DNA of 64,000 bases from JAHECQ01 sp047638695 (GTDB taxonomy: Bacteria > Actinomycetota > Acidimicrobiia > Acidimicrobiales > SZUA-35). Shown here one piece after another: positions 16,760-25,415 of this stretch (positions within the stretch are counted from its first letter, which is position 1; each line of letters begins with the position of its first letter). Below the pieces are notes generated by a model. It saw only the letters and a program-made list of their open reading frames with translations. It made no database searches and had not been told where the DNA came from. Where the stretch lies: contig JBLINY010000015.1 in assembly GCA_047638695.1 (NCBI GenBank), forward strand, positions 1 to 64,000, given 5' to 3'. The position numbers and the translations under genes were made by a program.

Positions 16760-18358
16760 ATGAGTATTTTGCGATCGAACATCGATGTTCGGAGCGAGGC
16801 CTTCGTCGCCAACCGTGCGGCCATGGAGCAGCGACTCGCCGACTACCAGAAGTTGGTCGATGAGGCCGTGGACGGTGGGGGAGAGACCTACCGACAACGG
16901 CACCTCGACCGAGGCCGACTTCTCGCCCGCGAGCGCATCGAGTTGCTGGTCGATGCCGACTCACCGTTTCTCGAGCTGTCGACGATCGCCGCCTCCGAGA
17001 CGGAGTTCAACGTCGGGGCTGCTCTCGTCACCGGCATCGGCCAGATCTCGGGTACCGAATGTGTGATTCTGGCCAACGACCCCACCGTTCGAGGCGGCTC
17101 GCTGAACCCGCTGACCGTCAAGAAGATCATGCGGGCCCTGCAGATCTGCCGCGAGAACCGGCTGCCCATGATCTTCCTCGTCGAGTCGGGCGGAGCCGAC
17201 CTACCCCATCAACTCCATCTTTACCTCCAGGCCGGTGAGATTTTCCGCGACATCACGGCCCTCTCGTCGGCAGGAATTCCGACCATCTCTCTCGTTTTCG
17301 GTAACTCAACAGCGGGTGGCGCATACCTGCCAGGCACCAGTGACTATGTCGTCATGGTTGATCAGCAGGCCAAGGTGTTCCTCGGCGGCACGCCGCTGGT
17401 GAAAATGGCAACCGGTGAGGACGCTGACGAGCAAGAACTTGGCGGAGCCGCCATGCACTCGAATCTGTCGGGTGTTTCCGACTACTTCGCCGTCGACGAG
17501 GCCGATGCGATTCGAATCGGTCGTCGCATTGTGGCCGGACTCACCCATCGCAAGCTTGGCCCAGCGCCCGACCGAGCGGTGGTCGACCCTCGCTATGACC
17601 CGGAAGAAATTCTGGGCATCGTCTCAGCCGACCTTCGAGTGCCTTTCCCGGTCCGGGAAATTCTGGCGCGAGTGGTTGACGATTCGGAGTTCGACGAGTT
17701 CAAGCCCAACTACGGCCCCAACCTGGTCACTGGCTTCGCTCATCTGCACGGGTATTCCGTCGGCATCCTGGCCAATGATCGAGGCGTCTTGCTGAACGAG
17801 GATGCCAACAAGGCTGCGCAGTTCATTCAGTTGGCCAACCAGGTCGACACTCCTCTGCTCTTTGTTCAGAACGTCACCGGTTACATGGTTGGCACCGAGT
17901 ACGAGCAAAAGGGCATGGTGAAGCATGGCTCGCACCAGATCAATGCCGTCACCAACTCGACTGTGCCCCACCTCACCGTCCAGATGGGCGGCTCGTATGG
18001 AGCTGGCAACTATGGCATGTGCGGCCGGCCCTACAACCCGAGGTTCCTCTTCGTCTGGCCCGGTTCCAAAACAGCCGTCATGGGCGCCGAGCAGCTGGCC
18101 GGAACACTCTCGATCGTGGCCAGGCAGTCGGCGGCCAATCGCGGTCTCGACTTCGACGAGGCCGCCGATGCTGAACGTACGAAGGCCATCGAGGACCAGA
18201 TCACCTACGAGGAGCAGGCGACGGTGATGTCGGGCCAGATGTACGACGACGGTCTGATTGACCCTCGTGATACCAGAGATGTACTGGGCACCGCTCTCTC
18301 GGCAGCCCTCACCAACGAATGCCGTGGCCAGCGTGGCTATGGCGTCTTCCGGATGTAA
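16760..18358 (+). CDS. Acyl-CoA carboxylase, carboxyltransferase (beta) subunit
   Basis: A 532-aa carboxyltransferase subunit that moves CO2 from carboxybiotin to an acyl-CoA. Two crotonase-like lobes are visible: the N-lobe with VESGGADLPHQ and FGNSTAGGAYLPGTSDY (about 145-200), and the C-lobe with NVTGYMVGTEYEQKGMVKHGS and GGSYGAGNYGMCGR (about 375-425). The sequence most resembles methylcrotonoyl-CoA/geranyl-CoA-type carboxylases rather than the acetyl/propionyl type, which would place it in leucine or isoprenoid acid breakdown, but the substrate is not certain. The biotin-carrying alpha subunit begins 9 bases downstream. Confidence 0.9.
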   Translation: MSILRSNIDVRSEAFVANRAAMEQRLADYQKLVDEAVDGGGETYRQRHLDRGRLLARERIELLVDADSPFLELSTIAASETEFNVGAALVTGIGQISGTECVILANDPTVRGGSLNPLTVKKIMRALQICRENRLPMIFLVESGGADLPHQLHLYLQAGEIFRDITALSSAGIPTISLVFGNSTAGGAYLPGTSDYVVMVDQQAKVFLGGTPLVKMATGEDADEQELGGAAMHSNLSGVSDYFAVDEADAIRIGRRIVAGLTHRKLGPAPDRAVVDPRYDPEEILGIVSADLRVPFPVREILARVVDDSEFDEFKPNYGPNLVTGFAHLHGYSVGILANDRGVLLNEDANKAAQFIQLANQVDTPLLFVQNVTGYMVGTEYEQKGMVKHGSHQINAVTNSTVPHLTVQMGGSYGAGNYGMCGRPYNPRFLFVWPGSKTAVMGAEQLAGTLSIVARQSAANRGLDFDEAADAERTKAIEDQITYEEQATVMSGQMYDDGLIDPRDTRDVLGTALSAALTNECRGQRGYGVFRM

Positions 18359-18367
18359 GGGCTGCCC

Positions 18368-20407
18368 GTGACAACAATCAATCGACTTCTCATCGCCAAC
18401 CGAGGCGAGATCGCCCGACGCATCATGCGGACCTGCCGTGACCTCGGCATCGAGACCGTGGCCGTCTATTCCGACGCCGACGCCGATGCCGACTTCGTAC
18501 AGGATGCCGATCTCGCCGTTGGCATTGGTGGCAACACCCCAGCCGAGTCATACCTGCGCATTGATGCGCTGCTCGACGCAGCAGCTCGAACCGGCGCTGA
18601 CGCGGTCCATCCCGGCTACGGATTTCTGGCCGAGAATGCTGGCTTTGCCAGAGCCGTTACCGATGCTGGTCTGATCTTCGTCGGACCACGGCCCGAAGTC
18701 ATCGAGGTGATGGGCTCGAAGCTCGAGTCGAAGAAGCGCATGGCCGATGCTGGTGTGCCGCTCCTACCATCGGCTGAGTTCACCGGCCTTACTGGTGACC
18801 GCCTCACCCAGGCGGCAGCAGCGGTGGGCTTTCCACTCCTGGTGAAGGCTTCGGCCGGTGGCGGTGGCCGCGGTATGCGTATCGTTCCGACGGCCGACGA
18901 TCTGGTCGAAGCAGTAACCGGGGCGGCCCGGGAGGCCGAATCAGCATTCGGTGACGGCACCATCTACGGCGAGCGGTATGTCTCACCGTCTCGACACGTC
19001 GAGGTGCAGATCTTCGGCGATGAGTCGGGCAGTGTTGTGCACTTTCACGAACGCGAGTGTTCGATTCAGCGTCGCCATCAGAAGATCATCGAGGAAGCTC
19101 CGAGCGCTTCGCTCGACGATGCGACCCGTCTCGCTCTGCACTCGGCCGCGGTGAAAGCGGGAGAGGCAATTGGCTACACCAACGCCGGCACGGTCGAGTT
19201 CCTGCTGGCCCCGGCCGCCGATGGGGCTCCGGCTGAGTTCTTTTTCCTCGAAGTAAATACCCGGCTCCAGGTCGAGCATCCGGTCACCGAGGCCATCCTC
19301 GGCGTCGATCTTGTCGAGCTGCAGCTCGAGGTGGCGACGGGCGGCTCGGTGCCGCCCCAAAGCGAGATCGGGCCGGTACAGGGGCACGCGGTAGAAGCTC
19401 GGCTGTACGCCGAAGACCCCACCGCCGACTACCGACCATCCACCGGCATCGTTCACCGATTCGAGGTACCCGGTCGGGTTCGGCTCGATACAGCAATCGA
19501 CTCATCGGGCGTGATCAGCCAATTCTACGACCCCATGATGGCCAAGGTGATCAGCCATGGCCCAACCCGCGAGGCGGCAACCCGAACTCTTGCATCGGCT
19601 CTTGCCAACGCCAGCATCGACGGAATCGCCACGAACCGAGAGTTGCTGGTTCGCACGCTGAGGCATCCCGAATACCTCCAGCATGGCGACAGCAGCTTTC
19701 TCGAACGCAACGACCCGGCCGAGCTCGGGCGATCGCTGATCGAGGGCGAAGAACTGGCCGTTTCGGCCGCCGCCGCCGCCCTCGCTTTGCAATCGGCCAA
19801 CCGAGCGACCGACCGACACACACCTCGGGTGGCGACCGGTTTCCGCAATGTGGCCACCGGTCCACAACGGGTCTCGCTACGCCATGGCGACAGACAACTC
19901 GAGGTGACCTACCGATTCGAACGGCAGGCCCTAGCCAGCTTGGGCGTCGACGGAGCCGAGTTCGAGACCCCGCAGCTGCACTCCGTGAGCGAAGGCAGAG
20001 TCGACCTCGCCGTTGGTGGTGTTCGCCGCCAGCTGGACGTTCGTCTGCAGACCGCCGCTACCACCGGCACCAGTAGCAGCGCCGATAGCGAGCCAGTGCT
20101 GGTGTCGGTCAGTGGAAGACATGGCACCGTGACGTTCGAGCGGGCCCCCCGTTTCACCGAGCCCGGCAGCATGCTCGAGGCCGGCTCGACCATCGCCACC
20201 ATGCCCGGGACGATCGTGGCGGTGAACGTCGCTGTAGGCGATGAGGTCAACGCCGGGGACGTGTTGTTGGTCATGGAGGCAATGAAGATGGAGCTGTCGA
20301 TAGCGGCAACAACAGCGGGCGTCGTCACTGCCGTAGCCGTCGCCGCAAACGACACCGTTGATGCAGGAGCAGTGCTGGTTATTGTCGACGAAATTGATGC
20401 CGACTAA
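18368..20407 (+). CDS. Acyl-CoA carboxylase, biotin carboxylase/BCCP (alpha) subunit
   Basis: A 679-aa alpha subunit. Residues 1 to about 445 are a biotin carboxylase with ATP-grasp motifs (KASAGGGGRGMRIV, FHERECSIQRRHQKIIEE, EVNTRLQVEHPVTE). A variable linker follows, then a C-terminal biotinyl domain with EAMKME, in which Lys640 is the biotinylation site. Domain order and size fit methylcrotonoyl-CoA carboxylase alpha subunits. The GTG at 18368 is the first start after the beta-subunit stop. The two genes form a complete carboxylase and convergently meet an FAH-family gene with 32 bases between. Confidence 0.92.
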   Translation: MTTINRLLIANRGEIARRIMRTCRDLGIETVAVYSDADADADFVQDADLAVGIGGNTPAESYLRIDALLDAAARTGADAVHPGYGFLAENAGFARAVTDAGLIFVGPRPEVIEVMGSKLESKKRMADAGVPLLPSAEFTGLTGDRLTQAAAAVGFPLLVKASAGGGGRGMRIVPTADDLVEAVTGAAREAESAFGDGTIYGERYVSPSRHVEVQIFGDESGSVVHFHERECSIQRRHQKIIEEAPSASLDDATRLALHSAAVKAGEAIGYTNAGTVEFLLAPAADGAPAEFFFLEVNTRLQVEHPVTEAILGVDLVELQLEVATGGSVPPQSEIGPVQGHAVEARLYAEDPTADYRPSTGIVHRFEVPGRVRLDTAIDSSGVISQFYDPMMAKVISHGPTREAATRTLASALANASIDGIATNRELLVRTLRHPEYLQHGDSSFLERNDPAELGRSLIEGEELAVSAAAAALALQSANRATDRHTPRVATGFRNVATGPQRVSLRHGDRQLEVTYRFERQALASLGVDGAEFETPQLHSVSEGRVDLAVGGVRRQLDVRLQTAATTGTSSSADSEPVLVSVSGRHGTVTFERAPRFTEPGSMLEAGSTIATMPGTIVAVNVAVGDEVNAGDVLLVMEAMKMELSIAATTAGVVTAVAVAANDTVDAGAVLVIVDEIDAD

Positions 20408-20439
20408 GGCTGGGCCTCGACGACCTCGGGGGATAGGGG

Positions 20440-21285
20440 TCAGACGCACCGATTGGTCATGGTGCCGATGCCCTCGATTACCGACACAATGGTGTCGCCC
20501 GGCTTCAGATAGTTCTTGGTCGCGGCTCCGACACCTTCAGGTGTTCCGGTGAAGATCATGTCGCCCGGCGCGAAAGCGATGATGGCCGAGAGGTAAGAGA
20601 TCAGGGTTGGAACGTCGAAGAGAAGATTCGAGGTCCGATCATCCTGACGACGTTCACCATTGATGTCGCAGCTGAGGTGTACGTCGCCGGGATCGGCAAA
20701 CGAATCAGTCGACACGAGAACCGGACCGATCGGGCCGTATGTGTCGCGCGACTTACCAAGGTCGAAGTGGGGCGGCTTTGACGCGAACTGCAAGCCGCGG
20801 TCCGAGATGTCCTGGCCGATCGTGAGACCGAGCACGTGATCCCAGGCCTTCTCAGCGGGAATGTCACGGCCACCTCCAGCCATGACCACGACCAGCTCCA
20901 CCTCGTAGTCGCCCGTCTCGGTTCGAAGTTCAACGTCGACGTCCGGAGCGCTAATGCAGCTACTGAACTTGGTGAACACAAGCGGGTTCTCGGGCAGGTC
21001 CATGTTCGACTCGGCGGCGTGACTCCGATAGTTCAGGCCAATGCCGAAGGCATTGCGGGGCGCCGGCACCGGTGCTTGTACGTCAGCGTCGGCCAGGGCG
21101 CCGCTAGGCGTCGAGCCACTCAGCTGGTCGGCTGCCGAGTGGAGCGCGGCGCCGTCAGTCACTGCAACCATTGGATCGGCGCTCACCGATCCACCAGTAA
21201 GCGATTCAAGATCGTGCCAATTGTCTTGGTTGTCGACAAGGGCAGAGCGGCCGGCGATGTTGGCGAAGCGGAACGTCATGGGCAC
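20440..21285 (-). CDS. Fumarylacetoacetate hydrolase family protein
   Basis: A 281-aa member of the FAH superfamily, metal-dependent enzymes that hydrolyse, decarboxylate or isomerise beta-diketo and 2-keto acids. The conserved core FGIGLNYRSHAAES (near residue 80), ETGDYEVELVVVMA (metal-binding Glu residues near 125) and GDMIFTGTPEGVG (near 245) are visible. The N-terminal 70 residues form the usual small domain. Only one of several possible activities can be named from sequence. It stands alone on the minus strand, facing the carboxylase operon, and may process a dicarboxylic intermediate of the same catabolism. Confidence 0.85.
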   Translation of the reverse strand: MPMTFRFANIAGRSALVDNQDNWHDLESLTGGSVSADPMVAVTDGAALHSAADQLSGSTPSGALADADVQAPVPAPRNAFGIGLNYRSHAAESNMDLPENPLVFTKFSSCISAPDVDVELRTETGDYEVELVVVMAGGGRDIPAEKAWDHVLGLTIGQDISDRGLQFASKPPHFDLGKSRDTYGPIGPVLVSTDSFADPGDVHLSCDINGERRQDDRTSNLLFDVPTLISYLSAIIAFAPGDMIFTGTPEGVGAATKNYLKPGDTIVSVIEGIGTMTNRCV

Positions 21286-21328
21286 AGACTCGCAGCCAGC
21301 ACCATCGCAACCAACCTGAGCCGGGGTC

Positions 21329-21817
21329 TTACTTCTTCACCGACTTTTTGGCTTTCGCCCGCTCCGTCGCCAACTTCTCTTTCGCCGCCAGTCGATCATG
21401 TTCCGCCGCCAGCAGCCGAGCAGAGTCGCGTTCCTCGGCGATGTAGCGTCCGAGCAGACCGCCAGTCACCGGATCGATGTTCTTGTCGGCAAACATGCCG
21501 TCAAAGACGTCGGTGGCGGCCGGGCCATTACCAAGCTTCAACGCTCGGAACTTCTGAAGATCGGTCTTGGTCGAACCGGCAATGGCTACCGACTCCGAAG
21601 CTCCGTCCGTCGAGGGCTGGCGTACCTCGTAGCCGAGCTCGAGCATCCGCTTGGCGAATGCCTTGCCGTGTTCTCCCTCGCGCATACCCACGAAACGGAG
21701 AGCCTTGGCCAGCTTCTTGTCCTTGGTCGTGTCAGCCCAGGTGGTAAAGATGGGCTCTGCTGCGGTCTCGGCAACAGCAACAGCATTGAGGAGACCGAGG
21801 TAACTGGGTTTCGACAT
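21329..21817 (-). CDS. Ferritin-like domain protein
   Basis: A 162-aa helical protein. The start is taken at the ATG beginning MSKPSYLGLLNAV because an upstream extension of 13 residues has no conserved look. Helix patterns with ETAAEPIFTTWA, then MREGEHGKAFAKRM (an ExxH-type iron motif) and a C-terminal YIAEERDSARLLAAEHDRL suggest a four-helix ferritin/rubrerythrin-like bundle, although the full set of six iron ligands is not clear. The tail is a Lys/Ala-rich charged helix. Function unknown; iron binding or oxidative-stress protection would be the default guess. The gene on either side is on the same strand. Confidence 0.6.
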   Translation of the reverse strand: MSKPSYLGLLNAVAVAETAAEPIFTTWADTTKDKKLAKALRFVGMREGEHGKAFAKRMLELGYEVRQPSTDGASESVAIAGSTKTDLQKFRALKLGNGPAATDVFDGMFADKNIDPVTGGLLGRYIAEERDSARLLAAEHDRLAAKEKLATERAKAKKSVKK

Positions 21818-21877
21818 GGCACCAGTGTCTCGCAGAGAACGGCTGGGCGCCACCATCCTGACGTGGGGTTCGTTGGG

Positions 21878-22783
21878 CTAGTCGGCGTTGCTCTGTTGCG
21901 AGCCGAAGATGGTTGGGGGGCCGCCCTTGGCCGACCAATCCGGCGCACCGCGCATGACCCGACCGCCAATGTCGAGCATCTGCGGTGCGGTGCCTCCCAC
22001 GATGGCTCCGCCTGAACGTCCGGTCACACCGTTGGCACCGATGTGAGCGACCGGATAAGAGTCGATGGCCGAGTAGGTCTGGAGCAGCAGCGGTCGAGGA
22101 CGAGGCGAGCTGTTGGGCACCGAACCATGCACCATGCAGCAATTGTGAACCGTGACCGAACCCGCGGGACCCTTCAGCCAGGCCATGTCCTCCAGATCGA
22201 TCCCGGCGATGTCCTCGTCTTTCAGGGCGCCGGCCCAGCTGCCATCGTCGGCATACAGGTCATAGAGCGTGCCGGTATGGCTCTCCGGCAGCACTCCCAT
22301 CGGGCCCATTTCATCATCCACATCATCGAGATACACACCAATGGTGAGCGGGGAGAAGTCGGTGTGAGGCCAGAACTGAATGTCCTGATGCCACTTGACC
22401 TCAGCGCCGCCGTCGGCCCACTTATAGTTCAGTTTCGAATGGTGATAGCGAGCGGGACCGCCCAAGAGAGCGCACGCGAGCTGAGCTGCCGGCCCCTCAA
22501 GGGTGAATCGACGGAACGTCTCGTGATAGTCCACCGGAGACACGAGCCGACGAAGCCGAGGGTGATCTGGCCTGTGGTCGGGCTCGAGGTCGAGCATCTT
22601 GGTGGACGTCGTGATCTCGCGGCTCTTCGCGATGAACTCAGCCGACGCTGCCCGCAGCTGAGAGAGCCACGAGTCGCCGACGAACGAGGGGAGCTGAAGA
22701 TAACCCCGCGTCCGGTAATGCTCGAGTTGCTCGGGCGACAAGAGGTCGTTGGCCGACTCCATAAGGCTCATAGACGAAAACAC
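21878..22783 (-). CDS. Phytanoyl-CoA dioxygenase (PhyH) family protein
   Basis: A 301-aa Fe(II)/2-oxoglutarate-dependent oxygenase. The iron-binding facial triad is visible as WHQDIQFW (His and Asp, near residue 131) and a distal His in MVHGSVPNSS, followed by an Arg-rich stretch expected to bind 2-oxoglutarate. The fold pattern GYLQLPSFV at the N-terminus is typical of the family, which hydroxylates acyl-CoAs or small acids. Start uncertain: GTG at 22783 overlaps the previous stop by one base, and ATG at 22771 (MSLMES) is a good alternative. It follows the broken DUF4173-like gene. Substrate unknown. Confidence 0.85.
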   Translation of the reverse strand: MFSSMSLMESANDLLSPEQLEHYRTRGYLQLPSFVGDSWLSQLRAASAEFIAKSREITTSTKMLDLEPDHRPDHPRLRRLVSPVDYHETFRRFTLEGPAAQLACALLGGPARYHHSKLNYKWADGGAEVKWHQDIQFWPHTDFSPLTIGVYLDDVDDEMGPMGVLPESHTGTLYDLYADDGSWAGALKDEDIAGIDLEDMAWLKGPAGSVTVHNCCMVHGSVPNSSPRPRPLLLQTYSAIDSYPVAHIGANGVTGRSGGAIVGGTAPQMLDIGGRVMRGAPDWSAKGGPPTIFGSQQSNAD

Positions 22784-23007
22784 TACTCCTCGGTCGCGCA
22801 GAGGGCCTCGACTGCACGGCCGCCCTCACGTCGCCCGTAGTTCCAATCGAGCAAGTTGGGCTGAGCCATCTCAGCGACGGCGGCGGGGTCGCCGTCAGCG
22901 CAGAGTCGGTCGACCACCTCATCCCGGATGTCGGCGGGCAGGCGGTGGATACCGTCGGCCAGCACAGCTCGGCCATCGCCTGTGAGCCTTTCCATGTGCC
23001 ACAGCAC
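22783..23007 (-). pseudogene. C-terminal piece of the broken DUF4173-like membrane protein
   Basis: A 74-codon frame reading LADGIHRLPADIRDEVVDRLCADG and ending LLDWNYGRREGGRAVEAL. It looks like the soluble C-terminus of DUF4153/DUF4173 proteins, which end in a similar DWN(L/Y)GR-type helix. It is out of frame with the N-terminal piece, which stops at 23015, and the frame is open back to 23067. It may still be translated from the GTG at 23007 by coupling, but as a free fragment it has no evident role. If the family assignment is wrong, it is simply a small hypothetical gene. Confidence 0.5.
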
Positions 23008-23014
23008 CGGTGGA

Positions 23015-23992
23015 TCACCTCGTTCGAGCAGGTTGTTGGCGATGATTTCTGGCTTGCTCTTTGTAAGTCAGGCCGCCCACCTCCAACGCCGCGCTACCGC
23101 GTTCGAATCGAGCGACCACCTGAGCCAGAGCGAAGGCGGCAAAGAGGGCATTGAGCGCGCCCAGTACGGTGATGGTTTCGGTGCGGCCGAAGCTAAGCCC
23201 AGGCACCGATTCGTCGTGAGGGGTCACGACAAAGGTAAGTCGGATGGCGGTAGCCATGGCGACCGCTGCAAACCCAACCAAGATGGCATGGCCGACAATG
23301 GCTGGTGCATCGATCGCTGGTGTACGAAAGAACGATGCGAACACGGCGTCCGCAGATGCCAGAAGCAGACCGAACAACAGCACGAGGGGAAGGGAGATCA
23401 GGAGGCCACGGGCTACGGCGGCACCTCTCACCCTCGTCGTCCTTCCGCTTCGCCTACTCTTTCGAAGATTGAGCTGCGGGATGACGCTGGCCGCCAGAAA
23501 GAAGGGCTGGAAGACCGCTTCGAAGGCATGTCGAACGGCTCGGCGTGGACGGAGGTCAAACAGCTTGGCGTCGGCAATGGTGGCAGCCATGAGCAGAAGC
23601 ACGACCGCCAGGCTGTTGAAGACGACGAGTCGAGGGTCGGTACGCACCGACAGAAGGGCGCCGAACACAACGGCCAGGGCCAAACAAACTCGCGTCGTCC
23701 GGCTCTGCGTCCGCCCGGCAATGCTCAAACCAACGGCAACGACGACGACAAGCGTGGTGGTCGCAACGTTGTTCCAAGGGGGTCGCCTCAGGGCGAGATC
23801 GGCGGCTACTGCGGCGGTGGCGGTTGCAGCCGTCCACGAAGCCCGAATCGGCACGAGCTGAACAGGCGGTCGGACGGGCGGCGGCGCTGTTCCCGGCGGC
23901 ACGGGAGGTCGAGCCGCTGCCGGGCGTACCGGCGGTGACGGCATTGCTCCGCTGCCAATTGCTCCGCTGCCAATTGCTCCGCTACTCATCAT
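23015..23992 (-). pseudogene. DUF4173-like integral membrane protein, truncated N-terminal piece
   Basis: A 325-codon frame from the ATG at 23992, which has a clear GGAGG ribosome site 8 bases upstream. A Pro-rich N-terminal tail (with a GSGAI repeat) precedes at least six hydrophobic helices and the family-like LLLASADAVFASFF. The protein should continue after EVGGLTYKE with more membrane helices and a soluble tail, but it runs into QARNHRQQPARTR and stops. The expected tail is found downstream in another frame. An internal deletion with loss of frame is the best explanation. The longer upstream frame to 24361 is antisense to another gene and not real. Confidence 0.6.
23943..23983. repeat. 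15-base tandem repeat in the DUF4173-like N-terminus
   Basis: ATTGCTCCGCTGCCA is repeated at 23943, 23958 and (in part) 23973. In the minus-strand gene it encodes the pentapeptide repeat GSGAI close to the start codon. Confidence 0.8.
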
Positions 23993-24097
23993 GTTGTTGA
24001 CCTCCGCCACATAGCGTGACCTTCCAACTGCGAGATTTGCTCGAGGTAATGTGCAGATCGCGTGCACGTCTGGGTGGAGGTACGGGCTCGTAGCGCA

Positions 24098-24103
24098 TAG
24101 TCT
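24098..24103 (+). promoter_or_regulatory. Putative -10 box of the deazaflavin oxidoreductase
   Basis: TAGTCT lies 6 bases before the ATG at 24110, in a 117-base divergent gap; no ribosome site is present, suggesting a leaderless transcript. Confidence 0.4.
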
Positions 24104-24109
24104 CCGGCC

Positions 24110-24559
24110 ATGTCTTTCGATGGTGAGTACGAAGCGAGCAAATGGGACTGGGTGGCCGAGCAGGTCGAGGTCTACGAGCGCACGAATGGGGCGGAGGGCA
24201 ACACCCTTCGCGACACGGGTATGCCAATCATTGTGATGACCACGGTGGGCCACAAGTCGGGCAAGGTCCGCAAGGTTCCACTGATGCGGGTCGAGCACGA
24301 GGGTGAGTACGCCATTATCGCGTCCAAGGGTGGGCGTCCCGAGAACCCCGGTTGGTACCACAACCTGGTCGCTAACCCGGTGGTGCTGGTGCAGGATGGC
24401 CCCGAGCCATTCGAAACCGAGCTGCGCTTGGTCGATGGCGACGAGCGAGCCGCGTGGTGGGAGCGAGCGGTTGCAGCCTTTCCTCCGTACGCCGACTACG
24501 AAGTCACCGCTACCGAAGCCAATCGAGTCATCCCCGTCTTCATCTCCAAAGTCGTCTGA
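24110..24559 (+). CDS. Deazaflavin (F420)-dependent nitroreductase family protein
   Basis: A 149-aa single-domain split-barrel protein of the DDN family, actinobacterial enzymes that use reduced F420 to reduce quinones, nitro compounds or other electrophiles. The family pattern is clear: VMTTVGHKSGKVRKVPLMRV (residues about 43-62), IIASKGGRPENPGWYHNLVANP (about 70-91; cofactor phosphate region) and RVIPVFISKV at the end. It is monocistronic and convergent with the thioesterase gene. Its physiological substrate cannot be predicted. Presence of the family implies that the cell makes F420. Confidence 0.9.
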   Translation: MSFDGEYEASKWDWVAEQVEVYERTNGAEGNTLRDTGMPIIVMTTVGHKSGKVRKVPLMRVEHEGEYAIIASKGGRPENPGWYHNLVANPVVLVQDGPEPFETELRLVDGDERAAWWERAVAAFPPYADYEVTATEANRVIPVFISKVV

Positions 24560-24597
24560 AGCGACAGACTCTAAGAAACAATCTGCTCTGCGGGCGG

Positions 24598-25407
24598 CTA
24601 ACGCCGCTCGCGGAGCAGGACCTCCTGGGCGATAGAGGCAACGTGGGTGCCGTCAGCCGCGAACAAGTTGCCAACCGTCATGCCCCGGGCACCCGTAAGG
24701 CCATGGCAATCCCACTGATACAGATGCCATTCGTCGGCCCTGGCCGGTCTGTGGAACCACATGGCGTGGTCGAGACTGGCCCCCATGAACGTCTCTTGGT
24801 ATTTGTCCTGTGCCACTTGAATGGGGTGCAGGCTGCGAGCGGCGTTGAACTGAATGGTGTCTGAGGTGAAGGCCAGGCCACAAACGTGGTCACGTTCGGT
24901 GGCATCGGGCATGGGATCGATGATCCTCACCCAGCCCATTGACTGCCCGGCTCCCGGATAGCTAGTCAGCGGTCGTCGCTCCATGATCCACGGCCAGTCG
25001 TCATCTCGGGGACGGCAATCGGCCGGATCGGGTGCAAGCGGCATCCGGGCAGTCTGAACTTCCGCGTCTTCCTCAAAACGCTGGAATGAACACGACAAAT
25101 TCAATATGGCGCCACCTGATTGACGCGCCACCACAGCGCGGGTGCAGAAGGTGCGCCCATCGCGCAACCGGTCGACCTCGTAACGCACCGGTTCGGTAAG
25201 TGTGCCGCCCCGTATGAAGTAGGCGTGGAGGGAGTGCGGATGAAAGTCCTCCGCCACCGTTTTCAGCGCGGCTGAGAGTGCCTGGGCGACGACCTGGCCG
25301 CCAAAGATACGACCCCACCGATACTCCGCACTAAGGCCGACCCATGTATCGGGGCCGTGGGCCTCGAGTGTCATCAGATCGCCGAAATCGGTGGGGTGGA
25401 TGCTCAA
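24598..25407 (-). CDS. tesB: Acyl-CoA thioesterase II (TesB-like)
   Basis: A 269-aa double-hotdog thioesterase that hydrolyses medium and long acyl-CoAs. The N-terminal hotdog has WGRIFGGQVVAQALSAA and HSLHAYFIRGG (about 32-70). The C-terminal hotdog has SLDHAMWFHRPARADEWHLYQ (about 208-230; catalytic Asp region) and GMTVGNLFAADG. Length is typical. It lies 8 bases downstream of the isocitrate dehydrogenase gene on the same strand and is probably co-transcribed. It may recover CoA when acyl-CoA pools build up. Confidence 0.9.
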   Translation of the reverse strand: MSIHPTDFGDLMTLEAHGPDTWVGLSAEYRWGRIFGGQVVAQALSAALKTVAEDFHPHSLHAYFIRGGTLTEPVRYEVDRLRDGRTFCTRAVVARQSGGAILNLSCSFQRFEEDAEVQTARMPLAPDPADCRPRDDDWPWIMERRPLTSYPGAGQSMGWVRIIDPMPDATERDHVCGLAFTSDTIQFNAARSLHPIQVAQDKYQETFMGASLDHAMWFHRPARADEWHLYQWDCHGLTGARGMTVGNLFAADGTHVASIAQEVLLRERR

Positions 25408-25415
25408 GGAGATCC

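Noticed and set aside
16107..16763. Plus-strand 218-codon frame across the monooxygenase remnant
   Set aside because: It is antisense to recognisable monooxygenase segments and runs through the GACAG repeat; no domain is visible.
24593..24608. GCGGC/GCCGC hairpin as terminator at the convergent end of the deazaflavin and thioesterase genes
   Set aside because: Short stem without a U-tract and overlapping a stop codon; could be chance in GC-rich DNA.
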